Shown in pieces: positions 1 to 7,208 of a DNA stretch of 9,422 bases. The notes under the pieces were generated by a model. The model was not told the origin of the DNA and did not search any database. It saw only the letters and a list, made by a program, of their open reading frames with translations. Each line of letters starts with the position of its first letter. Position 1 is the first letter of the stretch. This DNA is from Thiotrichales bacterium (GTDB lineage Bacteria > Pseudomonadota > Gammaproteobacteria > PS1 > Pseudothioglobaceae), in NCBI GenBank assembly GCA_002711905.1, contig PASI01000004.1, forward strand, positions 7,123-16,544, given 5' to 3'. The position numbers and the translations under genes are program-made.

Positions 1-633
1 GATGATAGAGCAATGCAAGCTGGCTTTGCAGCAATCAAAGAGGGTGTGACAGAGCTTGAAATTGGTGAGGCAATAAATAAACACTTTATTTCTGAAGGAG
101 CAAAACCGCAATTTTGTATTGTAGGTTCTGGTCCAAATGGTGCTTTCCCTCACCATCACACAGGAAGTAGAAAAGTAGAAAATGGTGACGTAGTGCTGAT
201 TGATATCGGTGGTCGAAAAGGAACCTTCCCAAGTGACATGACACGCATGTCTGTACTAGGAGAACCACCCAAAGATTATCTTGAGGTTCATGCGATTGTA
301 GAACGTGCAGTGCAAGCAGCAATGGCGGCAGCAAAACCAGGAGTTATGGCCAAAGATGTAGATGCTGCAGCAAGGGGTGTAATTACTGAGGCCGGCTATG
401 GAGAATTTTTTGTTCATAGGACAGGACACGGGCTTGGCATTGATATTCATGAGCCACCCTATATTACTGCTACTTCAGAAGTCATTCTGGACGAGGGAAT
501 GGTGTTCTCGATTGAGCCAGGCATTTATCTTCAGGGAAGATTTGGTGTTAGGCTTGAAGAGATTGTAATTCTTAGGTCTGACGGGCCTGAAATTCTATCT
601 GAGCTTTCTCGTGAAACTAACTTTATTAACTAG
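1..633 (+). CDS. M24-family metallopeptidase, Xaa-Pro aminopeptidase/dipeptidase-like (5' end cut by window)
   Basis: This is the C-terminal 'pita-bread' catalytic domain of an M24 peptidase, probably a cytoplasmic Xaa-Pro aminopeptidase or dipeptidase that removes residues next to proline. The reading frame is open from base 1 (DDRAMQAGF...), so the Met codon at 13 is probably internal and the N-terminal domain lies outside the window. About 210 residues are visible. All five dinuclear-metal ligands are present, counting from the Met at 13: D64 in LIDIGG, D75 in SDMTR, H139 in HRTGHGLG, E168 in SIEPGIY and E182 in GVRLEE. HEPPY at 146-150 and PHHHTG at 46-51 are also typical. The intact metal site argues for an active enzyme. 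DddP, the M24 DMSP lyase, has a different metal-site pattern that is not seen here, so a peptidase is preferred. The gene ends 15 bp before the convergent permease gene. Confidence 0.9.
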   Translation, partial: DDRAMQAGFAAIKEGVTELEIGEAINKHFISEGAKPQFCIVGSGPNGAFPHHHTGSRKVENGDVVLIDIGGRKGTFPSDMTRMSVLGEPPKDYLEVHAIVERAVQAAMAAAKPGVMAKDVDAAARGVITEAGYGEFFVHRTGHGLGIDIHEPPYITATSEVILDEGMVFSIEPGIYLQGRFGVRLEEIVILRSDGPEILSELSRETNFIN

Positions 634-648
634 CAATCCAAAAGCCTC

Positions 649-1521
649 CTAAAGAACAAAGTACAGCGCTATTGGAAGCACCATTAAACTGCCAACATTG
701 CCAATCATAACTATGGACGCAACAGTTTCGGGCTGTTGGTGATATTTTTCTGCCATCATGTGATTAAGAACTGCAGGAGGCAATACGGCAAATAAAATTA
801 GCTGTTGGTAATGAAGATGTTCTAAAGTAATAAACTGGATAATTACCAACATAACAATTAGTCCTGATAGTGGGCATATAATAGCGCCTAAAGCCCCCAG
901 CTTCCAAGCACTATAGTCAACCCCAATTAGACGCGTACCCATTGTAAATAACAACAATGGAATTGCTGCATCACCCAATAATTCGAGCATCTGCGTCATC
1001 GGCTTCCATAATTGAAAATCTATCAAATTAATGAGCAAACCAAGCAGGGTTGCGATTAATATTGGTGATTTAAAAATGGAAATAAAGTTCGTATTTTTAG
1101 ATAGTATGTAGGCCCCAAACGTAAAATGAAGCACCATTTCAATAGCAAATAGAACAACTGCGGCTCCCAGCGCTATCTCTCCAAAAGCCAGCACAGCAAT
1201 GGGAAGACCAACATTGCCAGTATTATTAAACATCATAGGTGGCACAAAGGTTTTAATGTTGATATTGAGGATCCTAGCGACAGCCCAGGCTATAAGCCCT
1301 GACCCTAAAATCACTGCAACCCCTGAAATAGCAAGCGCCTGATAATTGTGAATTTGAAATGACTCTTTTGCCAGCACAGAAAACATAAGGGCTGGCAAAA
1401 AAATATTCATATTAATACTGTTTGCAGTCTCCATATTTGGCTGGAACTTACCAGCATACAAATAGCCAACTATAACGATTGCAACAACAGGAAAAATAAT
1501 GCCAAATATTTGATAAATCAT
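649..1521 (-). CDS. AEC-family (auxin efflux carrier-like) permease
   Basis: A 290-residue, highly hydrophobic protein with about ten predicted membrane segments, the usual size for bacterial AEC permeases. Family-like motifs include NIFLPALMF at residues 39-47, FNNTGNVGLP at 98-107, GDAAIPLLLFTMG at 183-195 and LPPAVLNHMMAEKY at 247-260. The segments around the FNNTGNVGLP motif and the second-half helices form the typical inverted two-half layout. Bacterial AEC members move small carboxylates such as malate, malonate or lactate, but the substrate cannot be read from sequence. It is the last gene of the regulator-lutABC block, 27 bp after lutC, with no strong Shine-Dalgarno sequence before its ATG. 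Its place suggests transport of the Lut substrate or of the product pyruvate. The direction of transport is unknown. Its 3' end faces the M24 gene across 15 bp with no recognisable terminator. Confidence 0.85.
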   Translation of the reverse strand: MIYQIFGIIFPVVAIVIVGYLYAGKFQPNMETANSINMNIFLPALMFSVLAKESFQIHNYQALAISGVAVILGSGLIAWAVARILNINIKTFVPPMMFNNTGNVGLPIAVLAFGEIALGAAVVLFAIEMVLHFTFGAYILSKNTNFISIFKSPILIATLLGLLINLIDFQLWKPMTQMLELLGDAAIPLLLFTMGTRLIGVDYSAWKLGALGAIICPLSGLIVMLVIIQFITLEHLHYQQLILFAVLPPAVLNHMMAEKYHQQPETVASIVMIGNVGSLMVLPIALYFVL

Positions 1522-1548
1522 TAGCTGTAGCTAGTTAATAAATACATA

Positions 1549-2193
1549 TTAGGGTGTGAGAATTAATACTATTAGCTCTTTTGGTCCATGAACACCATAA
1601 GCTAAAACTTGCTCAATATCAGCAGTTTTAGATGGCCCAGAAATCAGTAAAGCATTTGATGGCATATTTAATGACCAGCTTTGATCTGACATAATTTGAC
1701 CAAAATTTTCAAAGATTGAGCTCTGCTCTACTAACGCAATATGGGTGTTTGGAACTAAAGACATCAGCCGAGGCTCGTCAGCCGATGGTTTTAAAACAAT
1801 AGAGCCACTATCAGCAATAGCACCAACCGTTCTGGTAATACTTGCCTCTATTTCATTAAACAATTGCTTACTAAATGATTCATAAGAATTGTCATATTCA
1901 ACTAGCTCAATAGTGCTAGAAAGTTTTTGGGAAATCTCCTTTGCAAGACTTGTTCCACTTAAAATATTTTTAACTTTTCTTTTTGGAAGCTCTTCATTTA
2001 GCCAGCTTGCTAACTCCTTATTTGGCATAACAAAAACTTCTGCCTTTGAGAGTTTTAACTTGTCAGAAAGAATTTGGGTCATATCTTTCTTAGTCCAACC
2101 ATTGAGTGTCGCTAGAGAGATCTCTTTCTCAAGCTCTGAATGATGAATCTTACTTTTTAGTTTTTCAAGAATAATATGTTTACTTTTACTCAT
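1549..2193 (-). CDS. lutC: LutC, lactate utilization protein C (LUD domain)
   Basis: A 214-residue LUD-domain protein matching LutC/YkgG, the small subunit of the LutABC system that oxidises L-lactate to pyruvate in the cytoplasm. Signature stretches are GAIADSGSIVL at residues 124-134, SLVPNTHIALVE at 145-156 and a C-terminal ISGPSKTADIEQVLAYG followed by VHGPKEL at 184-207, which is strongly characteristic of LutC. The first 60 residues are charged and helical (lysine/glutamate rich), as in other LutC proteins. The ATG at 2193 overlaps the end of lutB by 8 bp, implying translational coupling. No strong ribosome binding site is visible, which fits coupling. Length is slightly below the usual 215-240 residues and nothing appears truncated. 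The exact catalytic role of LutC in the complex is not settled in the family. Confidence 0.92.
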   Translation of the reverse strand: MSKSKHIILEKLKSKIHHSELEKEISLATLNGWTKKDMTQILSDKLKLSKAEVFVMPNKELASWLNEELPKRKVKNILSGTSLAKEISQKLSSTIELVEYDNSYESFSKQLFNEIEASITRTVGAIADSGSIVLKPSADEPRLMSLVPNTHIALVEQSSIFENFGQIMSDQSWSLNMPSNALLISGPSKTADIEQVLAYGVHGPKELIVLILTP

Positions 2194-3607
2194 TTTTAAT
2201 ACCGGCCTGTTTTGCTAATTGCTTTAAGCTAGACCTCGAAGGCTTTTGTATAACACGATATTTGCTCCACCCACCAATTCTTTTGGGTGCTAGAAATCTA
2301 AGCTTAGTAATGACTGCTGAACAAATAGAATATAGCGCTGAATTGCCATATATGTATTTCCAAATTTGCCAAGTAAATGATTCCATTGGTTTTCTTTGAC
2401 TGCCAACTCCCTCAATAAACTGTTTCATATAATCTCCCTCAACAGTCTCTGAACGCAGCCTATTGATGAGCTTTGGCAAAGGAATTTGAACCGGACAAAC
2501 TTCCGCGCATGCACCACACATTGTACAAAGCGAAGTGAGGTCACCAAGCATAGAAATACCTTTTTGTTGAGGCTCAAGAGTAATTCCAATTGGGCCAGGA
2601 TAAACAGTTCCGTATGCATGTCCTCCTAGCTGGGTATAAACTGGACAGTGGTTGATGCAACTCCCGCAACGAATACATTTTAGTGTTTCTTGCATTTCGG
2701 TATTTTGATGAATCTTTGAACGCCCATTGTCGAGTAAAACAACGTGCATCGACAAGGGACCATCTTTTTCATCATGCCTCCTTGGAGATGAAATCATATT
2801 GAAATAGGTTGTAATTTCTTGACCTGTAGCTGACTTAGTGAGAATGTCGAGCAATGGTGGCAGATCACTTAAAGATTCCACCACTTTTTCTATACCAGCA
2901 ACTGCAATATGAAGGGGTGGGGTCGTTGTACACATTCTCCCATTCCCTTCATTCTCTACTAGACACAGGGTGCCCGTTTCAGCTACCGCAAAATTAACTC
3001 CGGATATTCCTGCATCAGCCTCCCTAAATCTATCTCTTAAAATTTTTCGGGCCTGTTGAGTGATTAAGTCAACGTCTTCTGTATATGGAAAATCTGGGAA
3101 ATGATCTGAAAACACTTTTGAAATCTCTCTTCGACTTTTATGTATTGCAGGCATAACTATATGAGACGGTTTTTCATTAGCCAGTTGAACCAAGAACTCT
3201 CCTAAATCAGTTTCAAGTATTTCTATATTCTTACTATCTAAAAACTCATTCAGTTCGATTTCTTCGGTCACCATAGACTTGCCTTTAACAACTTTTTTGG
3301 CATTTGCCTCATCTAGGATTTGGTAGATGATGTTGTTTGCTTCGATATCTGTTTCGGCCCAATGAACTTGGATATTGTTGTTTATTAAACTCTCTTCAAG
3401 TTTAACTAGTAGCTTTGGTAGATTTGAAATTGAATTATCTCGAATAGAGGATGCGCTATCCCTTAAACTAATCAAGCTGTCTTCATCTTGAAACTTCTCG
3501 CTCCTTTTTTCTACCAAGTAGTCCATTGCTGAACGAAAGTTGGATTGAAGCTGCTCATTACCTAGCGCATCACCAACTCTGCTTTCAAGTGACTTAGCTT
3601 GGTCCAT
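2186..3607 (-). CDS. lutB: LutB, lactate utilization iron-sulfur protein (LUD + 2x[4Fe-4S])
   Basis: A 473-residue LutB/YkgF homologue, close to the family's usual ~475 residues. The N-terminal two thirds is a LUD domain (about residues 65-300) with the conserved AVAETGTLCLVENEGNGR stretch at 207-224. It is followed by a bacterial-ferredoxin-like region with two complete [4Fe-4S] motifs: Cys311, 314, 317 and 321 (CIRCGSCINHCP), and Cys361, 364, 367 and 371 (CTMCGACAEVCP). Between them lies GHAYGTVYPGPIG, typical of LutB. The protein is expected to work with LutA and LutC in flavin-independent oxidation of L-lactate to pyruvate, passing electrons through its clusters. Its start overlaps lutA by 14 bp and its end overlaps lutC by 8 bp. 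An AGGA-type ribosome site lies just upstream of the ATG, inside lutA. All expected cysteines are present, so it is likely functional. Confidence 0.95.
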   Translation of the reverse strand: MDQAKSLESRVGDALGNEQLQSNFRSAMDYLVEKRSEKFQDEDSLISLRDSASSIRDNSISNLPKLLVKLEESLINNNIQVHWAETDIEANNIIYQILDEANAKKVVKGKSMVTEEIELNEFLDSKNIEILETDLGEFLVQLANEKPSHIVMPAIHKSRREISKVFSDHFPDFPYTEDVDLITQQARKILRDRFREADAGISGVNFAVAETGTLCLVENEGNGRMCTTTPPLHIAVAGIEKVVESLSDLPPLLDILTKSATGQEITTYFNMISSPRRHDEKDGPLSMHVVLLDNGRSKIHQNTEMQETLKCIRCGSCINHCPVYTQLGGHAYGTVYPGPIGITLEPQQKGISMLGDLTSLCTMCGACAEVCPVQIPLPKLINRLRSETVEGDYMKQFIEGVGSQRKPMESFTWQIWKYIYGNSALYSICSAVITKLRFLAPKRIGGWSKYRVIQKPSRSSLKQLAKQAGIKNE

Positions 3608-4331
3608 TAGTCCTATCCCAAATAAACTGAGCTATGTGCTGAGACTTCATCTTTGAATTTTGTTTTTGAAGTGCGCCACCAATGTTCATCAAACACCCAC
3701 ATTCTTGACTAATAACACAAGACGCGTTCGTCGCCTCAAGCGCACTCGTCTTGTCATTGACCATTGACCCTGAAATGTCAGCCTGCTTAACGGCGAAAGT
3801 GCCACCAAAGCCACAGCACTCTGATTTTCGCTCCTGCTCCAAAACTTCAACACTTGAAAGTTGCGATATTAGTTTTTCAATTCTGTCTTCAACCTTCATT
3901 TCGTTTCTACTCGAGCACGAAGTATGGATTGCAATTTTAGTAGGCTCACCAAGATCAATTAACTTCACATTCAGCCTATCAACAAGAAACTCAGTAAACT
4001 CGTATACTCTTTCAACAACAGACATAGCAGCCTCAAGGTCTTGCTCATCTTTAAACAGATTAGGCCATTGATGTTTAATCATGCCTGCGCAGGATCCAGA
4101 TGGAATAATAATTGGAATATTTTTAGGAAAGCACTTCATTTGTGCTCGTGCTACCTTTAAAGTCTCTTTTCTATAGCCAGAATTAAATGCAGGTTGACCA
4201 CAGCAAGTTTGCCCGCTAGGATAGATTACCTCAATACCTTCTCGCTGAAGAATTTGCATTCCAGCAAGCCCAGCATTTGGATAAAAAAGATCGACTATAC
4301 AAGTGCCTAAAAAATATACTTCATTGCTCAT
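3594..4331 (-). CDS. lutA: LutA, lactate utilization CCG-domain protein
   Basis: A 245-residue protein of the LutA/YkgE family, with two CCG (cysteine-rich) domains of the type found in heterodisulfide reductase and glycolate oxidase GlcF. Half one carries C11, C43-C44-G45 (TCCGQPAFNSGY) and C81 (PSGSCAGM). Half two carries C139 (HTSCS), C172-C173-G174 (ECCGFGGTF) and C213 (CLMNIGG), with extra cysteines at 205 and 211. The absence of the second Cys of a CxxC pair after C81 is normal for LutA. The protein probably binds an iron-sulfur cluster and joins LutB and LutC in oxidising L-lactate to pyruvate. It begins 12 bp after the regulator stop codon and overlaps lutB by 14 bp. No clear Shine-Dalgarno sequence precedes the ATG. 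The start is supported by the standard N-terminus, which runs directly into YFLGTCIVD. Confidence 0.93.
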   Translation of the reverse strand: MSNEVYFLGTCIVDLFYPNAGLAGMQILQREGIEVIYPSGQTCCGQPAFNSGYRKETLKVARAQMKCFPKNIPIIIPSGSCAGMIKHQWPNLFKDEQDLEAAMSVVERVYEFTEFLVDRLNVKLIDLGEPTKIAIHTSCSSRNEMKVEDRIEKLISQLSSVEVLEQERKSECCGFGGTFAVKQADISGSMVNDKTSALEATNASCVISQECGCLMNIGGALQKQNSKMKSQHIAQFIWDRTNGPS

Positions 4332-4343
4332 ATAATAAATCTA

Positions 4344-5102
4344 TTATTTATCTGATAAAACTGAAGAGTGGCTCATATAACGCTCATGTCTCTGTTTTTC
4401 TTTGTCCATATTGGCCAATGAACTATTAACAAATTCCATATGACTTTTTGCAGCCAATCTTGCCCCTTCAGGGTCTCCCTCCATAATCATATCTAGAATG
4501 AGCTTATGTTGTGGGTTTAATGACTCTTCAATGTCGCTAATCGTATATAAATATTTAAGATTATTTTCAATACTTGATAAAAGAACATCATAAATACTTC
4601 TTGTTACATGAAGAAGCGCAACATTGTGCGAAGCCTCTGTGATACTTAAATGAAAATTAATGTCCGCTAATGCTGATGCTACATTATCTTCGCGCTTTGA
4701 ATGAAGCTCAACCATCTCATCATATTTAGCCTGTATTTTATTTTTTTCAGTTTTTGTGGCCCTTGAGGCAGCGAGATAAGCAGCTTCTGAATCTAGCGTA
4801 TGCCTGAGCTCTAAAATATCAAATTTGAATTCTGGACGTTCTTTTAGAAGACTCATAAGAGGGTCAGAAATTGATGAATTTAACGATGAAGAAACATAGG
4901 TGCCTCCTCCCTGAGTAGATCTAAGTAGGCCCTTTGATGTTAAGATCTGTTTTGCTTCCCGTAGCGTAGGCCTAGAAACCACCAGCCTTTCGGCGAGTAC
5001 CCTTTCAGAGGGAAGCTGAGCGCCCTCAAGCAAGACCCCCTCTGCAATCATATCCTCAATTTGCTTTGCTACTATTTCTGCAATTGTTGTTTTACTTTTC
5101 AT
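4344..5102 (-). CDS. GntR-family transcriptional regulator, FadR/LldR-like (FCD domain)
   Basis: A 252-residue regulator with an N-terminal winged helix-turn-helix (about residues 8-72; LPSERVLAERL at 30-40 and VSRPTLREAKQIL at 42-54) and a C-terminal FCD ligand-binding domain (about 95-230). FCD hallmarks include the ELRHTLDSEAAYLAA helix at 98-112. The metal-ligand set D147, H151 (ADINFH), H199 (NPQHKLIL) and H221 (KSHMEF) is the Asp/3-His pattern of metal-binding FCD proteins. LldR-type lactate sensors belong to that group. It is the first gene of the lut block, so it probably controls its own operon and may also control the divergent TRAP genes. Two near-consensus FadR/LldR-type operator sequences lie just upstream. 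Lactate as inducer is inferred from neighbours; another hydroxy- or keto-acid is possible. Confidence 0.92.
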   Translation of the reverse strand: MKSKTTIAEIVAKQIEDMIAEGVLLEGAQLPSERVLAERLVVSRPTLREAKQILTSKGLLRSTQGGGTYVSSSLNSSISDPLMSLLKERPEFKFDILELRHTLDSEAAYLAASRATKTEKNKIQAKYDEMVELHSKREDNVASALADINFHLSITEASHNVALLHVTRSIYDVLLSSIENNLKYLYTISDIEESLNPQHKLILDMIMEGDPEGARLAAKSHMEFVNSSLANMDKEKQRHERYMSHSSVLSDK

Positions 5103-5194
5103 GTCTTAATTATTAATATAATTTGAAAAAGCTATATTCTACTATAAGTTAAATGCATTCAAAAATATGCTAGGTTTAAACTTATTTTAATTAG

Positions 5195-5224
5195 AGTATA
5201 CCCTCAAAAAATTAAATTGGTCAG
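5195..5224 (-). promoter_or_regulatory. Candidate promoter of the regulator-lutABC-AEC operon
   Basis: Read on the minus strand: -35-like CTGACC (5224-5219), an 18-bp spacer, then -10 TATACT (5200-5195, one mismatch to TATAAT). This would start transcription near 5188 and give a leader of about 85 nt before the ATG at 5102. The -35 element is a poor match and other AT-rich -10-like strings lie nearer the gene, so this is tentative. It gains some support because the -35 lies inside an operator-like repeat, where a repressor would block polymerase. Confidence 0.4.
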
Positions 5225-5228
5225 TCCA
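5218..5228. promoter_or_regulatory. Predicted GntR/LldR operator 1
   Basis: TGGTCAGTCCA is one base from TGGTnnnACCA, the operator pattern bound by FadR and LldR-type GntR regulators. Flanking bases continue the partial dyad (AAAT on the left, TTTA on the right). It overlaps the -35 of the candidate minus-strand promoter. Recognition by the adjacent GntR protein is inferred. Confidence 0.5.
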
Positions 5229-5294
5229 TTTAATTAAAACATTTAAATTCACTATATACTTTTAAATATGGCCTTAGGTGATTTTATTAATTAT

Positions 5295-5323
5295 TTGACT
5301 TTTAAAAAAATTTGGTATATTAT
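5295..5323 (+). promoter_or_regulatory. Sigma70-type promoter for the TRAP transporter genes
   Basis: TTGACT (5295-5300; five of six to TTGACA), a 17-bp spacer, then TATTAT (5318-5323; five of six to TATAAT). The spacing is ideal. Transcription would start near 5330, giving a leader of about 80 nt before the ATG at 5413. The predicted start site lies inside operator 2. Confidence 0.65.
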
Positions 5324-5325
5324 GT

Positions 5326-5340
5326 ATTGGACTTACCAAT
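5326..5340. promoter_or_regulatory. Predicted GntR/LldR operator 2
   Basis: ATTGG-ACTTA-CCAAT is a perfect 5-bp-arm inverted repeat. Its core TGGACTTACCA (5328-5338) is one base from TGGTnnnACCA. It sits on the predicted +1 of the TRAP promoter, a classic repressor position. A second TTACCA follows at 5341-5346 and could be an extra half-site. The centre is 110 bp from operator 1. Confidence 0.55.
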
Positions 5341-5412
5341 TTACCATTAATTAAATTGTGGTTTTATATAGGTAAGGGGTAGAATTTATATAATAAAAAG
5401 GAGATATTAAAA

Positions 5413-6489
5413 ATGAAAATTAAATCGTTATTTAGTCTGGCAGCAGCTGCAGCAATTTCCATGGGAGTTGCTACATCAGCCGTTGCAGAAGACAAAGTTT
5501 TACTAAAACTGCCAGTATGGTTTGGAACACACCTTACTGGTCTTGGCTCTTCGCCTCTTTTCTTTGCAGATACAGTAAATAAGTCATCAGGTGGAAGCAT
5601 TAAAGTTAAAATCTATGAGCCTGGAAAATTGGTTGCTACAAAAGAAATGCTAGAGTCCGTTTCAAATGGCTCAGTTAATTCAGGCTGGGGTACGCCAGGT
5701 TACAATACTGGACTACTAGGTAAGAAAGCTGCCATATTCTCTGCTGTTCCATTTGGTCCTGAAGCGCCTGAATTTATGGCATGGATGTACTATGGTGGTG
5801 GTCGTGAATTAATGCAAAAACTTTATGATGACAATGGATACAACGTGCACTCAGTGCCTTGTTCTATAATTGCTCCAGAAACTTCGGGGTGGTTTACAAA
5901 AGAAATTAATAGTCCAGCAGATCTTGATGGCCTCCGCATGCGATTCTTCGGCTTAGGTGCTAATGTCATGGAAAAACTTGGAGTGACTACATCATTACTA
6001 GCTTCTGGAGACATTATGCCAGCACTTGAAAAAGGCGCTATCGATGCCACTGAATTCTCAATGCCAGCTATTGATAAACTTTTAGGATTTCCTAAATTGT
6101 TAAAGCATAATTACTATCCAGGATGGCACCAGCCTTCGACAATATTTGACTTAATCGTCAATGGAGATACTTGGAACGGAATGAGTGAGTCTCAACAAGC
6201 AACAGTTGAGTCTGCTTGTAAAGCAACCATGCTTGATGGTCTTGCACTTGGCGAAGCAATTCAATTTGAGTACATGAAAGCAAACGTGGAGTCAGGAGTT
6301 ACAAATCACTATTGGTCAGATGAAATGCTTGCAACTTTCAGATCTGCTTGGGAAGAAGTTGTTGCTGAGTTAATTGCAGAAGATCCAGAGTTTGGTGAAA
6401 TTTATGGGGCTCTGAATGACTTCCGTGATGATTACAGAATCTGGCAAGAATGGATTTACTTGCCGCGTCCTACGATGCAGGGTAAATAA
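5413..6489 (+). CDS. dctP: TRAP transporter periplasmic substrate-binding protein (DctP family, TakP/lactate-like)
   Basis: A 358-residue TRAP receptor that captures an organic acid in the periplasm and delivers it to the membrane subunits. A Sec signal peptide is evident: positively charged MKIK, an alanine-rich core, and an AVA cleavage site after residue 25. Family features are WGTPGY at 92-97, AAIFSAVPFG at 106-115, MYYGGGRELM at 125-134, GLRMRFFGLGANVMEKLG at 173-190 with the conserved ligand-binding Arg (likely R177), DATEFSMPAIDKLLG at 211-225 with E214, and YYPGWHQP at 234-241. The YYGGG, PGLG-like and YYPGWH stretches place it nearer the 2-keto-acid/lactate (TakP-type) receptors than the sialic acid or C4-dicarboxylate types. 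A strong AAGGAG (5398-5403) lies 9 nt before the ATG. A terminator follows the gene. Divergence from lutABC supports lactate or a related acid as ligand, but this is not proven. Confidence 0.9.
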   Translation: MKIKSLFSLAAAAAISMGVATSAVAEDKVLLKLPVWFGTHLTGLGSSPLFFADTVNKSSGGSIKVKIYEPGKLVATKEMLESVSNGSVNSGWGTPGYNTGLLGKKAAIFSAVPFGPEAPEFMAWMYYGGGRELMQKLYDDNGYNVHSVPCSIIAPETSGWFTKEINSPADLDGLRMRFFGLGANVMEKLGVTTSLLASGDIMPALEKGAIDATEFSMPAIDKLLGFPKLLKHNYYPGWHQPSTIFDLIVNGDTWNGMSESQQATVESACKATMLDGLALGEAIQFEYMKANVESGVTNHYWSDEMLATFRSAWEEVVAELIAEDPEFGEIYGALNDFRDDYRIWQEWIYLPRPTMQGK

Positions 6490-6510
6490 GTTCGACGATT
6501 AATCCAAATT

Positions 6511-6539
6511 CAGCAGGGTTTAGGCCCTGCTGTTTTTTT
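6511..6539 (+). terminator. Intrinsic terminator after the TRAP binding-protein gene
   Basis: A perfect 8-bp GC-rich stem, CAGCAGGG / CCCTGCTG, with a six-base loop TTTAGG (6511-6532), is followed directly by seven T residues (6533-6539). It lies 22 bp after the binding-protein stop codon and 31 bp before the small-subunit ATG. It probably terminates only partly, giving more binding protein than membrane subunits. Confidence 0.9.
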
Positions 6540-6570
6540 GGGCTATAATTAAAAAAAACTTTAAATAATT

Positions 6571-7206
6571 ATGTCTGGTAATCATAGTAATCATTTTGCA
6601 GAATGTGATAACAAAGATGTCCGAGTCCCTGTTTCATCTTTTTTAACATCAATTGTTACAACAATAACAACAAAAACTGCCTGGTTTAATGTCGTTGTAA
6701 TGCTTATTATTTTGATTCAAGTCACACTTCGATATGGTTTCAACAGTGGTGAGGCTTGGGTTGATGAACTCATTTGGCATTTTTATGCTTTTTTTATGTT
6801 TGGCCTATCTTACGCGATCACTTCAGACTCTCATATCAGGGTAGATATTATGCATATGAGGCTTTCAAAAAGAAAACAACGCATCATTGAAGTATTGGGG
6901 ATTCTTTTTCTAATAATGCCTTTCACAATTATTGTTTTTGATCACAGCATTGGTTGGGTCCATCACTCTTTCATGGCTAATGAGTTTTCAGAAAACACTA
7001 CTGGACTTCCCTACCGCTGGATAGTAAAGTCCTTATTACCCGCTTCACTGATTCTAATTTTTATTGCGTCTTTATCTGAATTAATCAAAAACGTTGTTCT
7101 TTTAATTTACTCTAATACGTCAACAGATAAAACGCTTGACTCAAAGAAAAATAACTCTTTATTGAGATTTTTTTATCCTGTTATTAAAAACCCAAAGGAA
7201 ACCTGA
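6571..7206 (+). CDS. dctQ: TRAP transporter small membrane subunit (DctQ family)
   Basis: A 211-residue inner-membrane protein with four hydrophobic segments (roughly residues 36-54, 68-86, 105-124 and 152-178), the DctQ topology. The stretch RYGFNSGEAWVDELIWHFY (54-72) followed by SDSHIRVDIM (85-94) is the characteristic conserved region after the first helix. It pairs with the large subunit to form the sodium-coupled transporter. The N-terminus before helix 1 is about 35 polar residues, longer than in many DctQ proteins, and no Shine-Dalgarno sequence precedes the ATG, so the true start could differ. An in-frame Met at residue 44 falls inside helix 1 and is not a likely alternative. A TATAAT at 6544-6549 lies between the terminator and the ATG, without a convincing -35. 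The large-subunit gene begins 2 bp after the stop. Confidence 0.88.
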   Translation: MSGNHSNHFAECDNKDVRVPVSSFLTSIVTTITTKTAWFNVVVMLIILIQVTLRYGFNSGEAWVDELIWHFYAFFMFGLSYAITSDSHIRVDIMHMRLSKRKQRIIEVLGILFLIMPFTIIVFDHSIGWVHHSFMANEFSENTTGLPYRWIVKSLLPASLILIFIASLSELIKNVVLLIYSNTSTDKTLDSKKNNSLLRFFYPVIKNPKET

Positions 7207-7208
7207 TT

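Larger units (their letters stand above)
5103..5412. promoter_or_regulatory. Divergent control region between the lut operon and the TRAP genes
   Basis: A 310-bp gene-free, strongly AT-rich stretch separating two divergently transcribed units. It holds a convincing plus-strand sigma70-type promoter, a weaker minus-strand candidate and two GntR-type inverted repeats, listed separately. The small minus-strand reading frame entering from 5600 is antisense to the signal-peptide region of the binding-protein gene and is not believed. Several A/T tracts could bend the DNA and help two operators 110 bp apart to interact. No RNA gene or riboswitch-like fold was recognised. Confidence 0.8.

Noticed and set aside
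1..633. Possible DddP, the M24-family DMSP lyase, suggested by the DmdA-like gene at the other end
   Set aside because: The metal site is the ordinary M24 peptidase set (DIGG...SDMTR, TGHG, EPGIY, RLEE) and HEPPY is peptidase-like. The extra DddP aspartate pattern is not seen, and the gene is over 8 kb away.
634..648. Possible bidirectional terminator between the convergent M24 and AEC genes
   Set aside because: The 15-bp gap contains no stem with a T run; nothing can be supported there.
1522..1533. Small palindrome TAGCT-GT-AGCTA just upstream of the AEC start
   Set aside because: The five-base arms with a two-base centre are too short to stand out in AT-rich DNA, and there is no T run or known operator match.
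2425..2619. 64-residue minus-strand open frame within lutB
   Set aside because: It is an alternative frame of the ferredoxin-like region of lutB, whose own frame carries all eight cluster cysteines.
3594..4331. Apparent missing cysteine after C81 in the first CCG half of LutA
   Set aside because: LutA/YkgE proteins normally lack this second cysteine, so it is not a defect.
5364..5600. 78-residue minus-strand open frame entering the divergent control region
   Set aside because: It is antisense to the signal peptide and N-terminus of the binding protein and would overlap its ribosome site; its composition is not protein-like.
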